Positions 11,231 through 19,268 of a stretch of 64,000 nucleotides of DNA are shown one piece after another. A program made the position numbers and the translations under genes. The stretch is from Streptomyces sp. NRRL S-340 (GTDB taxonomy: Bacteria > Actinomycetota > Actinomycetes > Streptomycetales > Streptomycetaceae). The notes beneath the pieces are model-generated. The model saw only the letters and a program-made list of their open reading frames with translations. It was not told the DNA's origin and did no database searches. Location of the stretch: positions 1 through 64,000 of the forward strand of contig NZ_JOIY01000016.1 in the NCBI RefSeq assembly GCF_000720185.1. Reading direction: 5' to 3'. Numbering within the stretch: position 1 is the stretch's first letter; each line of letters begins with the position of its first letter.

Positions 11231-12571
11231 ATGCACAAGCACTCCCGCCGCCTGCTGCGCGGCATCGGTCTCGTCTGCGCCCTCGCCCTGGGGGCCACCG
11301 CGTGCGGCGGATCGAACTCCTCGGAGCCGGACGCGAAGACGGTCTCCGAGGCGGACATCAGCGCCGCGCTGAAGAAGGGCGGCACCATCACCGTCTGGGC
11401 CTGGGAACCCACGCTCAAGCAGGTGGCCGCCGACTTCGAGAAGGAGCACCCCGGGGTCAGGGTGAACCTCGTCAACGCGGGCACCGGCAACGACCAGTAC
11501 AAGGCGCTGCAGAACGCCATCTCCGCCAAGAAGGGCGTACCCGACGTCGCCCAGGTCGAGTACTACGCCATGGGCCAGTACACGCTGACCAAGCAGCTCA
11601 CCGACCTCACGGGCTTCGGCGCCGCGAAGCTGGCCGCCCAGTACTCACCGGGCCCGTGGAAGGGCGTCAAGGCCGGCGGCGGGATCTACGGGCTGCCGAT
11701 GGACTCGGGCCCCATGGCCCTGTTCTACAACAAGAAGGTCTTCGACAGGTACCACCTCACGGTGCCCACGACCTGGGACGAGTACGTGGACGCGGCCCGC
11801 GCCCTGCACAAGGCGAACCCCAAGGCGTACATCACCAACGACGCCGGCGACGCCGGGTTCACGACCAGCATGCTGTGGCAGGCCGGTTCGCGCCCCTACA
11901 AGGTCGACGGCACCAAGGTGAGGATCGACTTCTCCGACCCGGGCGCGAAGAAGTACACCGCCACCTGGCAGAAACTGCTCGACGAGAAGCTGGTCGCCCC
12001 CGTGACCAGCTGGTCCGACGACTGGTACAAGGGCCTCGGTGACGGCACCATCGCCACGCTGGCCATCGGCGCCTGGATGCCGGCCAACCTCGCCTCCGGG
12101 GTGAAGGACGCCGCCGGCGACTGGCGCGTCGCACCGCTTCCGCAGTGGCGGGCAGGGGCCCACGACAGCTCCGAGAACGGAGGCAGCGCCCTCACCCTGC
12201 CCGAACTCGGCAGGAACGAAGCCCTGGCCTACGCCTTCGTCAGGTACGCCGACTCGGGCAAGGGGGTGGACACCCGTGTCAAGGGCGGCGCCTTCCCGGC
12301 GACGACCGCGCAGCTGACGTCCAAGACGTTCCAGGACGTCCGGTTCCCGTACTTCGGCGGGCAGCAGGCCAACAAGATCTTCGCGGAGTCGGCCGCGAAC
12401 GTCTCCGGCACCTGGTCCTACCTGCCGTACCAGGTGTACGCCAACTCGGTCTTCAACGACACCGCCGGCAAGGCCTACGTCTCGCGCACCAAGCTGGCCG
12501 ACGCCCTCAAGACCTGGCAGGACGCCTCCGTCAAGTACGGCGAGGAGCAGGGCTTCACCGTCGAGAAGTAG
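11231..12571 (+). CDS. sugar-binding lipoprotein of ABC transporter
   Basis: A 446-residue extracellular solute-binding protein (family 1). A basic start and hydrophobic stretch end in the lipobox LGATAC, so the mature protein should be anchored at Cys23 or so. The ligand-binding fold shows GGTITVWAWEPTLKQVAADFEKEH near the N-terminus and FYNKKVFDRYHLTVPTTWDEY near the middle, both typical of family-1 sugar-binding proteins. ATG 11231 follows the upstream permease by about 50 bp. A hairpin after its stop (12574-12610) may raise its expression relative to the enzyme gene that follows. Confidence 0.92.
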   Translation: MHKHSRRLLRGIGLVCALALGATACGGSNSSEPDAKTVSEADISAALKKGGTITVWAWEPTLKQVAADFEKEHPGVRVNLVNAGTGNDQYKALQNAISAKKGVPDVAQVEYYAMGQYTLTKQLTDLTGFGAAKLAAQYSPGPWKGVKAGGGIYGLPMDSGPMALFYNKKVFDRYHLTVPTTWDEYVDAARALHKANPKAYITNDAGDAGFTTSMLWQAGSRPYKVDGTKVRIDFSDPGAKKYTATWQKLLDEKLVAPVTSWSDDWYKGLGDGTIATLAIGAWMPANLASGVKDAAGDWRVAPLPQWRAGAHDSSENGGSALTLPELGRNEALAYAFVRYADSGKGVDTRVKGGAFPATTAQLTSKTFQDVRFPYFGGQQANKIFAESAANVSGTWSYLPYQVYANSVFNDTAGKAYVSRTKLADALKTWQDASVKYGEEQGFTVEK

Positions 12572-12573
12572 CG

Positions 12574-12610
12574 CACCGGGGCGGCGCGGCCACCCCGCCC
12601 CGCCCCGGTG
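12574..12610 (+). terminator. intercistronic hairpin between binding-protein and GH42 genes
   Basis: CACCGGGGCGG (12574-12584) pairs with CCGCCCCGGTG (12600-12610). It lies just after the binding-protein stop and 21 bp before the GH42 start. This placement is common for attenuation or for protecting the mRNA of the binding protein. Confidence 0.55.
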
Positions 12611-12631
12611 TCCCACCCCGGAAGGACCACC

Positions 12632-14674
12632 ATGATCTCCACCCTCCTGTCCCGCCGCGGCGGGGCGGACGGTGCCCCCGCCCCCCGGCTGGTCTACGGC
12701 GCCGACTACAACCCCGAGCAGTGGCCCCGCTCCGTGTGGGAGGAGGACGTCCGGCTGATGCGCGAGGCCGGCGTGAACCTCGTGTCGCTGGCCATCTTCT
12801 CCTGGGCCCGCATCCAGCCGGCCGAGGACGTCTGGGACTTCACCTGGCTCGACGACATCATGGACCTCCTGCACGCGGGCGGCATCGGCGTCGACCTGGC
12901 CACGGCCACCGCGTCCCCGCCGCCGTGGCTGACCGCCGCCCACCCGGAGATCCTGCCGGTCACCGCCCGCGGCGAGACCCTGTGGCCGGGAGCCCGCCAG
13001 CACTGGCGGCCCACCTCGCCGGTCTTCCGCGAGCACGCCCTGCGCCTGGTACGGCAGATGGCCACCCGCTACGCCGGTCACCCGGCGCTGGTCGCCTGGC
13101 ACGTCAACAACGAGCTGGGCTGCCACAACGTCCACGACTACTCCGACGACGCGGCGCGCGCCTTCCGTGACTGGCTGCGCAACCGTTACAGCACGCTGGA
13201 CGCGCTCAACGACGCCTGGGGGACGGCCTTCTGGTCCCAGCGCTACAGCGACTGGGAGCAAATCCTGCCTCCCCGCCTGGCCGCCTCCCACCCCAACCCG
13301 ACCCAGCAACTGGACTTCAAGCGCTTCTCCTCGGACGCGCTGAAGGACCACCTGCGCGCCGAACGCGCGATCCTCCGGGAGATCACCCCCGGCGTCCCCG
13401 TCACCACCAACTTCATGGTGATGGGCGGCACCAAGGGCATGAACTACCCGGACTGGGCCGAGGAGATCGACTTCGTCTCCAACGACCACTACGTCCACCC
13501 GGGCCCGCAGGACCGCGACGAGCTGTCCTTCTCCGCCAATCTCACCAGCGGCATCTCCGGCGGACGGCCCTGGTTTCTGATGGAGCACTCCACCAGCGCC
13601 GTGAACTGGCAGCCCGTCAACCTCGCCAAGCGGCCCGGCGACCTCGTCCGTGACGCGTTGCTGCATGTCGCGCACGGCGCCGACGCGGTCTGCTTCTTCC
13701 AGTGGCGCCAGTCCGCGGCCGGCGCGGAGAAGTACCACTCCGCGATGGTTCCGCACGCCGGGCCCGACAGTGAACTGTTCCGCACGGTGACCGGACTCGG
13801 CGCGACCCTGAAGGCGTTGTCACCCGTGGCGGGCAGCGAACGGGAACCCGCCCCGGTCGGCATCCTCTACGACTGGGACTCCTGGTGGGCCAGCGAGCAG
13901 GACTCGCACCCCACCACCCTGCTCGACTACCGCCAGGAGGCCCTCGACTGGTACTCGGCGCTCCTCGCCCTCGGCATCCGCGCCGACCTCGTCACCACCC
14001 GCGGCGACCTGCACCGCCACCAGGTGCTGATCGCGCCCGTGCTGCACGTCGTCCCCGCCGACCTGGCCAAGACGCTCACCCGGTTCGTCGAACAGGGCGG
14101 CCACCTCGTCACCACCTACTTCTCCGGGATCGTCGACGAGAACGACCACGTGTGGCTCGGCGGCTACCCGGGCGCCCTGCGCGACCTGCTCGGCATCCGC
14201 ATCGAGGAGTTCGGGCCGCTGCCCGCGGGGGAGAGCGTCGAACTCGACGACGCGACGACCGGAAGCCTGTGGACCGACCGCGTCGCCGTCACCGCGCCCG
14301 GGACCGAGGTCCTGGCCCGCTACCGCACGGGCGTGCACGCGGGCCGCCCCGCCGTCACCCGGCGCCCCGCGGGGCGCGGTTCGGCCGCCTACGTCTCCAC
14401 CCGGCTCGGCGTCGAAGGGGTCACCTCGCTCCTGCCCCGGCTGCTGGCGCCGGCCGGCGTGGCCGGCGAACTGCCCGAGGACGCCCGCGGAAGGGTGGAG
14501 ACGGCGGTGCGCCGCGACGCCGCCCACCGCTATCTGTTCCTGGTCAACCGCGGCGAACAGGCCGTGCCGGTACGCGGCCTGAGCGGAGACGTCCTCGTCG
14601 GCGTCGCCGACGCCGACGGCGTCCTCACCCTCGGGCCGCGGGGCGTCGCCGTACTGCGGCAGCCCCTCGCCTGA
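12632..14674 (+). CDS. beta-galactosidase, GH42
   Basis: A 680-residue cytoplasmic GH42 enzyme, the usual family length. The N-terminal barrel opens with YGADYNPEQWPRSVWEEDVRLM. The acid/base is Glu161 in WHVNNELG and the nucleophile Glu318 in FLMEHS. A trimerisation-type domain (about 395-600; PVGILYDWDSWW) and a small C-terminal beta domain follow. There is no signal peptide, so it acts on galactosides imported by the operon's transporter. GGAAGGA precedes the ATG. Expression is presumably controlled by the divergent LacI protein. Confidence 0.94.
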   Translation: MISTLLSRRGGADGAPAPRLVYGADYNPEQWPRSVWEEDVRLMREAGVNLVSLAIFSWARIQPAEDVWDFTWLDDIMDLLHAGGIGVDLATATASPPPWLTAAHPEILPVTARGETLWPGARQHWRPTSPVFREHALRLVRQMATRYAGHPALVAWHVNNELGCHNVHDYSDDAARAFRDWLRNRYSTLDALNDAWGTAFWSQRYSDWEQILPPRLAASHPNPTQQLDFKRFSSDALKDHLRAERAILREITPGVPVTTNFMVMGGTKGMNYPDWAEEIDFVSNDHYVHPGPQDRDELSFSANLTSGISGGRPWFLMEHSTSAVNWQPVNLAKRPGDLVRDALLHVAHGADAVCFFQWRQSAAGAEKYHSAMVPHAGPDSELFRTVTGLGATLKALSPVAGSEREPAPVGILYDWDSWWASEQDSHPTTLLDYRQEALDWYSALLALGIRADLVTTRGDLHRHQVLIAPVLHVVPADLAKTLTRFVEQGGHLVTTYFSGIVDENDHVWLGGYPGALRDLLGIRIEEFGPLPAGESVELDDATTGSLWTDRVAVTAPGTEVLARYRTGVHAGRPAVTRRPAGRGSAAYVSTRLGVEGVTSLLPRLLAPAGVAGELPEDARGRVETAVRRDAAHRYLFLVNRGEQAVPVRGLSGDVLVGVADADGVLTLGPRGVAVLRQPLA

Positions 14675-14760
14675 GCAGCGGATGCCGCACGGGGGAGCAG
14701 CGGCCCTGACGGCCCCTGGCCGCCGCGGCCGCGCCGGGCGGCACCCCGGCGGCGCCGGGT

Positions 14761-14793
14761 CGGTGACGGAGACGGCCATCGCCTCCGTCACCG
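14761..14793. terminator. terminator between GH42 and OBAP-like genes
   Basis: CGGTGACGGAG (14761-14771) pairs with CTCCGTCACCG (14783-14793) across an 11-base loop. It lies between convergent genes. Confidence 0.8.
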
Positions 14794-14818
14794 ACGGCCG
14801 GACCCGTCGCAGGGGCGG

Positions 14819-15607
14819 TCAGCGCTTGAAGTCCGTCTCCTCGACACGTGTCTGCACCGTCCGGCCGCTCTCCCACGCGTTGGCGCCCGGCGCCACGTCC
14901 GGCACGGGGATGTCCGCCCGGTTCTGCCGCTTGCGGGACGTCGAGACGCCGAGCCTGTCGTCCCGGGCCCTGATCATCTCGTCCGCGGCCTGTCCGTCCC
15001 CGGTGAAGCCCATCATCAGCTGGGGGATGCCGTAGGGGAAGTCGTCGCGGTCGTACTGCCACGTGTGGAACGTCTTGCCGTAGGTGGTCACGAGGTCCTC
15101 GAAGTAGGCGTGCTCGGCCAGGTCGGGGATGCCGGGGGCGGTGAGCGTGCCGGACTTGACCTCGTAGTGGTGGCTGTGCCACAGCCGCTTCTCGTCCTCG
15201 GGCAGCGAGCGGAAGCGCTCTTCGCTGATGATGTACTCGATGCCGATCAGGCGGGCGTCGGGCGCGTTGCGGTCGAAGATCACGCACTGGTGCAGGTCGT
15301 GACGGAGGTGGATGCAGAAGTGCGTGGCCTCCACCTGACGGCCCATGTCGTCGGCGTACATGTGGAAGCCGTTGAGATACGTGCTCATCGCATCGAGCGG
15401 GTACTTCGGCTGCATCGCCCCGGCCGCCAGGTCGAGCGCGCGGTGCTTGAGCGGGTGACCCTTGCCGACCTTGCTGATCGTGGCCGCCTTGCGGCCGAAC
15501 AGGAGACCGGCCGCGGCCGTCACCCCTGCCGCGACACCGATCCCGATGGACGCGGCCGGGCCCCGGCCGGACCCGCGCGAGCGGTGTGTGCCCTGTGTGA
15601 ATGCCAT
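14819..15607 (-). CDS. OBAP/DUF1264-like protein with N-terminal membrane segment
   Basis: A 262-residue protein. Residues about 20-40 (SIGIGVAAGVTAAAGLLFG) look like a membrane segment or signal anchor. From about 50 to 225 it matches the pattern of the oil-body-associated protein (OBAP, DUF1264) family: PLDAMSTYLNGFHMYADD, HFCIHLRHDLHQCVIFD, LIGIEYIISEERF and WHSHHYEVKSG. The family was named from plant seed oil-body proteins; bacterial members have no assigned function. It is monocistronic by position, ending against a terminator. Conserved His residues (HFCIH, WHSHH) hint at metal binding, which is inference only. Confidence 0.8.
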   Translation of the reverse strand: MAFTQGTHRSRGSGRGPAASIGIGVAAGVTAAAGLLFGRKAATISKVGKGHPLKHRALDLAAGAMQPKYPLDAMSTYLNGFHMYADDMGRQVEATHFCIHLRHDLHQCVIFDRNAPDARLIGIEYIISEERFRSLPEDEKRLWHSHHYEVKSGTLTAPGIPDLAEHAYFEDLVTTYGKTFHTWQYDRDDFPYGIPQLMMGFTGDGQAADEMIRARDDRLGVSTSRKRQNRADIPVPDVAPGANAWESGRTVQTRVEETDFKR

Positions 15608-15671
15608 GGACGGCGAGTGCCCGGTGCCCGGCGGCCGTAACGGACCGCTCCGGGCGCACCGCCACCGGACG

Positions 15672-16376
15672 TCACGGGGTGCGGAAGCCCCGGAAGGTCA
15701 CCTGCGCCCGGGTCTTGAAGCCGAGGCGCTCGTACAGGGCGATCGCGGTGGTGTTCGTCTCGGCGACATGGAGGAAAGGACGTTCGCCGCGTGCCACGAT
15801 GCGGGCGGCGAGCGCACCGACCAGGCGGCCGGCGTGGCCCCGCCCCCGGGCTTCGGGTGCGGTGCACACCGCGCTGATCTCGGTCCATCCAGGGGGCCGC
15901 AGCCGCTCCCCGGCCATCGCCACCAGGGCACCGCCGACCCGGACACCGAGGTAGGTGCCGAGTTCGTGGGTGCGCGGCCGGAAGGGACCGGGCCCGGTGC
16001 GCGCGACCAGGTCGAGCATCTCGGGCACGCTCTCCGCGCCCAGCTCGACCACACCGGTGCCCGGACCGGCCCCGGGCAGGTCCGGGCGGGCACCGCCGGG
16101 CCGGATCAGCTGACGGCCGGCAAGGCTGAAGACCGGCTCCCAGCCCGTCGGCGGGTCGGCCGGGCAGCTGAACATGTCGGCGAAGGCGCCGGGACCGAGC
16201 AACCGGGCCAGGTCGGCCCAGTCCTCCGGGCCAGGACGGGCGGACACGGAGCAGAAGGTCGCCACTTCGGGGTCATAGGCGGCGGCCCGGCCGGCCCCGC
16301 GGGCGAGGTGCGCGTGCCGGCCGCCGAGCGAACGGCCCACCGGGTCGTCGAGCACCGGGTCGTCGTCGTTGATCAC
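15672..16376 (-). CDS. GNAT-family N-acetyltransferase
   Basis: A 234-residue acetyltransferase of the FR47-like GNAT group. The acetyl-CoA pyrophosphate loop is visible in EARGRGHAGRLVGALAA. The C-terminal motif HVAETNTTAIALYERLGFKTRAQVTFRGF is typical of the last strands of the fold. The N-terminal half is less conserved and may form a substrate domain. GTG 16376 is chosen because AGGAAAGG lies just upstream; a longer frame to 16448 has no such site. The substrate is unknown. Confidence 0.82.
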   Translation of the reverse strand: MINDDDPVLDDPVGRSLGGRHAHLARGAGRAAAYDPEVATFCSVSARPGPEDWADLARLLGPGAFADMFSCPADPPTGWEPVFSLAGRQLIRPGGARPDLPGAGPGTGVVELGAESVPEMLDLVARTGPGPFRPRTHELGTYLGVRVGGALVAMAGERLRPPGWTEISAVCTAPEARGRGHAGRLVGALAARIVARGERPFLHVAETNTTAIALYERLGFKTRAQVTFRGFRTP

Positions 16377-16481
16377 TGGGCCGTTCCTTTCCTGGTGGGC
16401 GCGGTGGCCGTGCGGTCGGGGCCGGTACCGCCGCGCCGTCGGGACCACCGGCGTCCAGGGCGCCCCTTTTGTTCGCAGCTC

Positions 16482-17099
16482 TCAGGGCTGTGCCGTGGCG
16501 ACCTTCAGTCCGAACCCGATCAGCACGGCCCCGGTGACACGGTCCATGCCCCGGCGCACGGCCGGCCGCTCGAAGAAGGCGCGGGCCCGGGACAGGAGCA
16601 GGACGTACCCGCCGAGCCAGAGGCCGGTGAGCACCGTGTGCACGAGGACCAGCAGGGCCATGCCGGTGTGCGCGGGCAGCCCGGCGGGGGCCAGGGCCGG
16701 CAGCAGGCCCGTGTAGAACACGGCGATCTTGGGATTGAGGACGTTGCTCACCAGACCGGTCCGCCAGGGGTTGCCACGCGGCGGGGTGGGGACCGCCGCT
16801 GCCTGCGACCGGCCGCGGCGGCTCTGGAGCAGCGCCTGGACACCGAGGAGGACCAGGTAGCCGGCGCCGGCCAGTCTGACCACCGTGTACGCGGTGGCGG
16901 ACGCGGCCAGGACGGCGGCGAGGCCGGCCACCGACAGCACGCCCCAGACCAGCAGTCCGGCGGTGATCCCGCCCACGGTCCGCAGCCCGTCCTGCCGGCC
17001 GGAGGCGACGGCCCGCTTGGTCACGACGGCCATGTCCGGTCCGGGCACCATGGTGAGCACCGCCAGGACGCCGGCGGCGGTCAGGAACTGTATGAGCAT
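16482..17099 (-). CDS. LysE/RhtB-family amino-acid exporter
   Basis: A 205-residue membrane protein with about six hydrophobic segments. The N-terminal VLTMVPGPDMAVVTKRAVASGRQDGL matches the LysE family signature (PGP followed by G..R.G). A second conserved loop, NPWRTGLVSNVLNPKIAVFY, lies near residue 110-130. Family members export amino acids or similar small metabolites. The gene is on the same strand as the GNAT gene, about 105 bp upstream of it, so joint transcription is possible. The actual cargo cannot be read. Confidence 0.88.
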   Translation of the reverse strand: MLIQFLTAAGVLAVLTMVPGPDMAVVTKRAVASGRQDGLRTVGGITAGLLVWGVLSVAGLAAVLAASATAYTVVRLAGAGYLVLLGVQALLQSRRGRSQAAAVPTPPRGNPWRTGLVSNVLNPKIAVFYTGLLPALAPAGLPAHTGMALLVLVHTVLTGLWLGGYVLLLSRARAFFERPAVRRGMDRVTGAVLIGFGLKVATAQP

Positions 17100-17195
17100 G
17101 CGCCCAGTCTCACATCCGCGCCGGGGCCCGTGGGCCGCGGGTTCGCCGGGGACCGCGGGCGGGGCGGAATCCCGGTACCGCCGGGGCTCCCCGCC

Positions 17196-17228
17196 CCGGC
17201 CGGCTCCCCGCCGCCGGGAGCCGGCCGG
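17196..17228 (-). terminator. terminator downstream of the SBD-HNH gene
   Basis: Perfect 13-bp arms, CCGGCCGGCTCCC (17196-17208) and its complement (17216-17228). It lies after the end of the endonuclease gene and before the start of the exporter gene on the minus strand. Confidence 0.75.
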
Positions 17229-17316
17229 TGGTGCGGCGCCGGGGTGCTGCCCGCTGGGCCTGGGCCGGGGCGGCGGGTCCGGACCGAGCGGTGGCCCGCG
17301 GCCCGCTCGGGCCGCC

Positions 17317-18219
17317 TCAGCCGGCGGCGGCCGTGCGCGGCGCGCCGCGGAAGACCTGGGTGGTGTGCCAGGAGCGGTGCAGGTCCGCGACGGGCCGGAT
17401 CCCGGGTTGCGGGCCGGTCAGCGGGCGGCCTGCCAGGGCCGTGACGTGGGCGCGGGCGGCCGCGCTGCGGCCCACGAAGTGCCGGGAGACGAGGACGCGG
17501 TGGCCGTCACCCATGCCGAGGACACCCTTGTCGAACAGCTTGTGGTGCAGCGAGCACAGGCACAGGCCGTTGTCGACGGAGTCCGGGCCGTCGAACGCCC
17601 ACCAGCGCACGTGGGCCGCCTCCAGGCCGACGGGAGCGTGGTCGATCATGCCGTCGTAGCCGCAGAAGGCGCACTGGTACTCGTAGGCGGTCAGCACCAG
17701 CTCCCGCATGCGCCGGTCCCGCTGCCGCCTGCCGGGCGCGGCCGCCCCGGCCGCCGGTTCCGCTTCCGGTTCCGGGTCCAGGCCCACCGCGTCGCACAGG
17801 TCCCGGTGCAGCGACGGAGGGAAGTGCTGGTCCAGCAGCGTCCTTGCCATCCGGCCCAGCAGCGGCGGATCGCGACGGAGCGCCGTCCGCAGGTCCGGGG
17901 CCAGCCGCCCGGTGGCGCCGGACGCCCGCAGCTCCCGTATTCCGGTTCCGGGGCTGCCGGGGCCGCGGTCGGTCCGTACCTCCCACACCCCGTCGTTGAC
18001 GAGGTGGTGGAAGGGGTAGGCGGGCGTGGTCGGGCGCGCGGGGCCGTACTCCGCCAGCAGCCGCTTCAGGTCACCCTCCACCGCGCTGTACGGCAACGCG
18101 TCCTCGGCGTCCGCCTGGAAGCGGCCCAGCGCGTACAGGAGCAGCAGCGGCTTGTGCGGCGCCCGGACCCCGTCCCGGCTCCACTGCTTCAGCTTCGCGG
18201 CGCGCTCCAGCCAGTCCAT
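17317..18219 (-). CDS. type IV restriction-like SBD-HNH endonuclease (ScoMcrA/SprMcrA type)
   Basis: A 300-residue protein. The N-terminal half resembles a sulfur-binding domain (SBD) of enzymes that recognise phosphorothioate-modified DNA: RAPHKPLLLLYALGRF at about 20-35, then YPFHHLVNDGVWEV. The C-terminal half is an HNH nuclease: CAFCGYDG, then LEAAHVRWWAFDG, then DNGLCLCSLHHKLFDKG, giving His, Asn and His plus two Cys pairs for zinc. The order SBD-HNH and compact size match SprMcrA better than the longer ScoMcrA. ATG 18219 starts the conserved region MDWLERAAKL. No methylase or dnd genes are nearby, which fits a solitary type IV defence enzyme. Confidence 0.85.
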   Translation of the reverse strand: MDWLERAAKLKQWSRDGVRAPHKPLLLLYALGRFQADAEDALPYSAVEGDLKRLLAEYGPARPTTPAYPFHHLVNDGVWEVRTDRGPGSPGTGIRELRASGATGRLAPDLRTALRRDPPLLGRMARTLLDQHFPPSLHRDLCDAVGLDPEPEAEPAAGAAAPGRRQRDRRMRELVLTAYEYQCAFCGYDGMIDHAPVGLEAAHVRWWAFDGPDSVDNGLCLCSLHHKLFDKGVLGMGDGHRVLVSRHFVGRSAAARAHVTALAGRPLTGPQPGIRPVADLHRSWHTTQVFRGAPRTAAAG

Positions 18220-18299
18220 GGACGGTGATCCTAGTGAGGCCCGGCCGGACGCCTCGCCGAGGTGGTCCCGCACCGGTGACGCGCGGCCTCGCCCGCCCA

Positions 18300-18326
18300 A
18301 GGGCCCGGTGGACGCGAACGGGCCCT
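18300..18326 (+). other. hairpin in the HNH-LPMO divergent gap
   Basis: AGGGCCCG (18300-18307) pairs with CGGGCCCT (18319-18326), and TGTTCTTTG follows on the plus strand. It looks like an intrinsic terminator but nothing on the plus strand is known to end here. It may simply insulate the LPMO promoter. Confidence 0.35.
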
Positions 18327-18380
18327 GTTCTTTGCCGGCCGGTTCTGCCGAACCCCTTGACCGGTCCCCGTGCCCGAGTA

Positions 18381-18412
18381 TGGTCTAGACCAAGTTTCGT
18401 AGGTCTAGACCT
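18381..18412. promoter_or_regulatory. tandem DasR-responsive elements (dre)
   Basis: TGGTCTAGACCA (18381-18392) and AGGTCTAGACCT (18401-18412) are both perfect palindromes with the TGGTCTAGACCA-type core bound by DasR, the GlcNAc-responsive GntR regulator of Streptomyces. Their centres are 20 bp apart, two helical turns. They lie 55-86 bp before the LPMO start, as at known chitinase promoters. Confidence 0.9.
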
Positions 18413-18466
18413 ACATCAAGGGCCTCGCAGACGTCGGTTCCGATTCATCGAGGGAAGTGATGTGAC

Positions 18467-19198
18467 ATGGACACGAAGAGAAAGGTGGCTGTCGCGATCG
18501 GGGCGCTGGTGGCCCCGGTGCTCGCCGTCAGCCTCCCGGCGGCCACGGCCGGGGCGCACGGCTGGGTCACGCTGCCCACCAGCCGGCAGGAGCAGTGCGC
18601 CGAAGGCGTCGTCGACTGCGGCCAGATCAAGTACGAGCCGCAGAGCGTCGAGGGCCCCAAGGGTCTGCAGAGCTGCAGCGGCGGTCACGCGGAGTACGCC
18701 GAACTGGACGACGACAGCAAGGGCTGGAAGGTCACCCCGGTCGGCACCACGGCGACGTTCACCTGGCACAACACGGCACGCCACTCCACCGCCAACTGGC
18801 AGTACTTCATCGGCGGTCAGAAGATCGCCGAGTTCGACGGCCACAACCAGCAGCCCGCCGCCGACGTCAGCCAGCAGGTGAACTTCGGCGGCTTCACCGG
18901 CCGCCAGAAGGTGCTGGCCGTCTGGAACATCGCCGACACCGCCAACGCCTTCTACTCCTGCGTCGACGTCAACATCGGCGGCACCGGCGGCGGTGACGGG
19001 GGCGGTGGCGGCGGCAACGGCGGCGGGGGCACCTGCACCGCGCCGGTCTGGGACCCCGCGCACGTCTACAACGGCGGCGACACCGTCTCCTACGGCGGCC
19101 ACACCTGGCGCGCCAAGTGGTGGGTCACGGGCGACAAGCCCGGCACCACCGGGCAGTGGGGCGTCTGGGAGGACCTCGGCGCCTGCCCGGCCGGCTGA
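18467..19198 (+). CDS. secreted chitin-active AA10 lytic polysaccharide monooxygenase with CBM5/12
   Basis: A secreted 243-residue copper oxidase. A signal peptide ends at AGA so that His31 (HGWV) becomes the N-terminal copper ligand. The second histidine-brace ligand is probably His106 in TARHSTANWQYF, which resembles the same region of CBP21-type enzymes. After the AA10 domain (31-172) comes a Gly-rich linker of about 18 residues and a C-terminal chitin-binding CBM5/12 module (WDPAHVYNGGDTVSYGGHTWRAKWW). It cleaves crystalline chitin oxidatively. Two DasR boxes upstream place it in the GlcNAc/chitin regulon. GAGGGAAGTG precedes the ATG. Confidence 0.94.
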   Translation: MDTKRKVAVAIGALVAPVLAVSLPAATAGAHGWVTLPTSRQEQCAEGVVDCGQIKYEPQSVEGPKGLQSCSGGHAEYAELDDDSKGWKVTPVGTTATFTWHNTARHSTANWQYFIGGQKIAEFDGHNQQPAADVSQQVNFGGFTGRQKVLAVWNIADTANAFYSCVDVNIGGTGGGDGGGGGGNGGGGTCTAPVWDPAHVYNGGDTVSYGGHTWRAKWWVTGDKPGTTGQWGVWEDLGACPAG

Positions 19199-19210
19199 TC
19201 CCCGGTCCCG

Positions 19211-19254
19211 GACCCCCGACGGGGCGGCCCGCTCGCGCCGCCCCGTCGGGGGTC
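19211..19254. terminator. terminator between LPMO and PucR-type genes
   Basis: Seventeen-bp perfect arms, GACCCCCGACGGGGCGG (19211-19227) and its complement (19238-19254), with a 10-base loop, between convergent genes. Confidence 0.88.
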
Positions 19255-19268
19255 ACCGCGGCCGGTCC

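Noticed and set aside
15672..18219. A defence island around the HNH enzyme
   Set aside because: The neighbours are a GNAT, an amino-acid exporter and an LPMO. No other defence gene, integrase or tRNA is seen.
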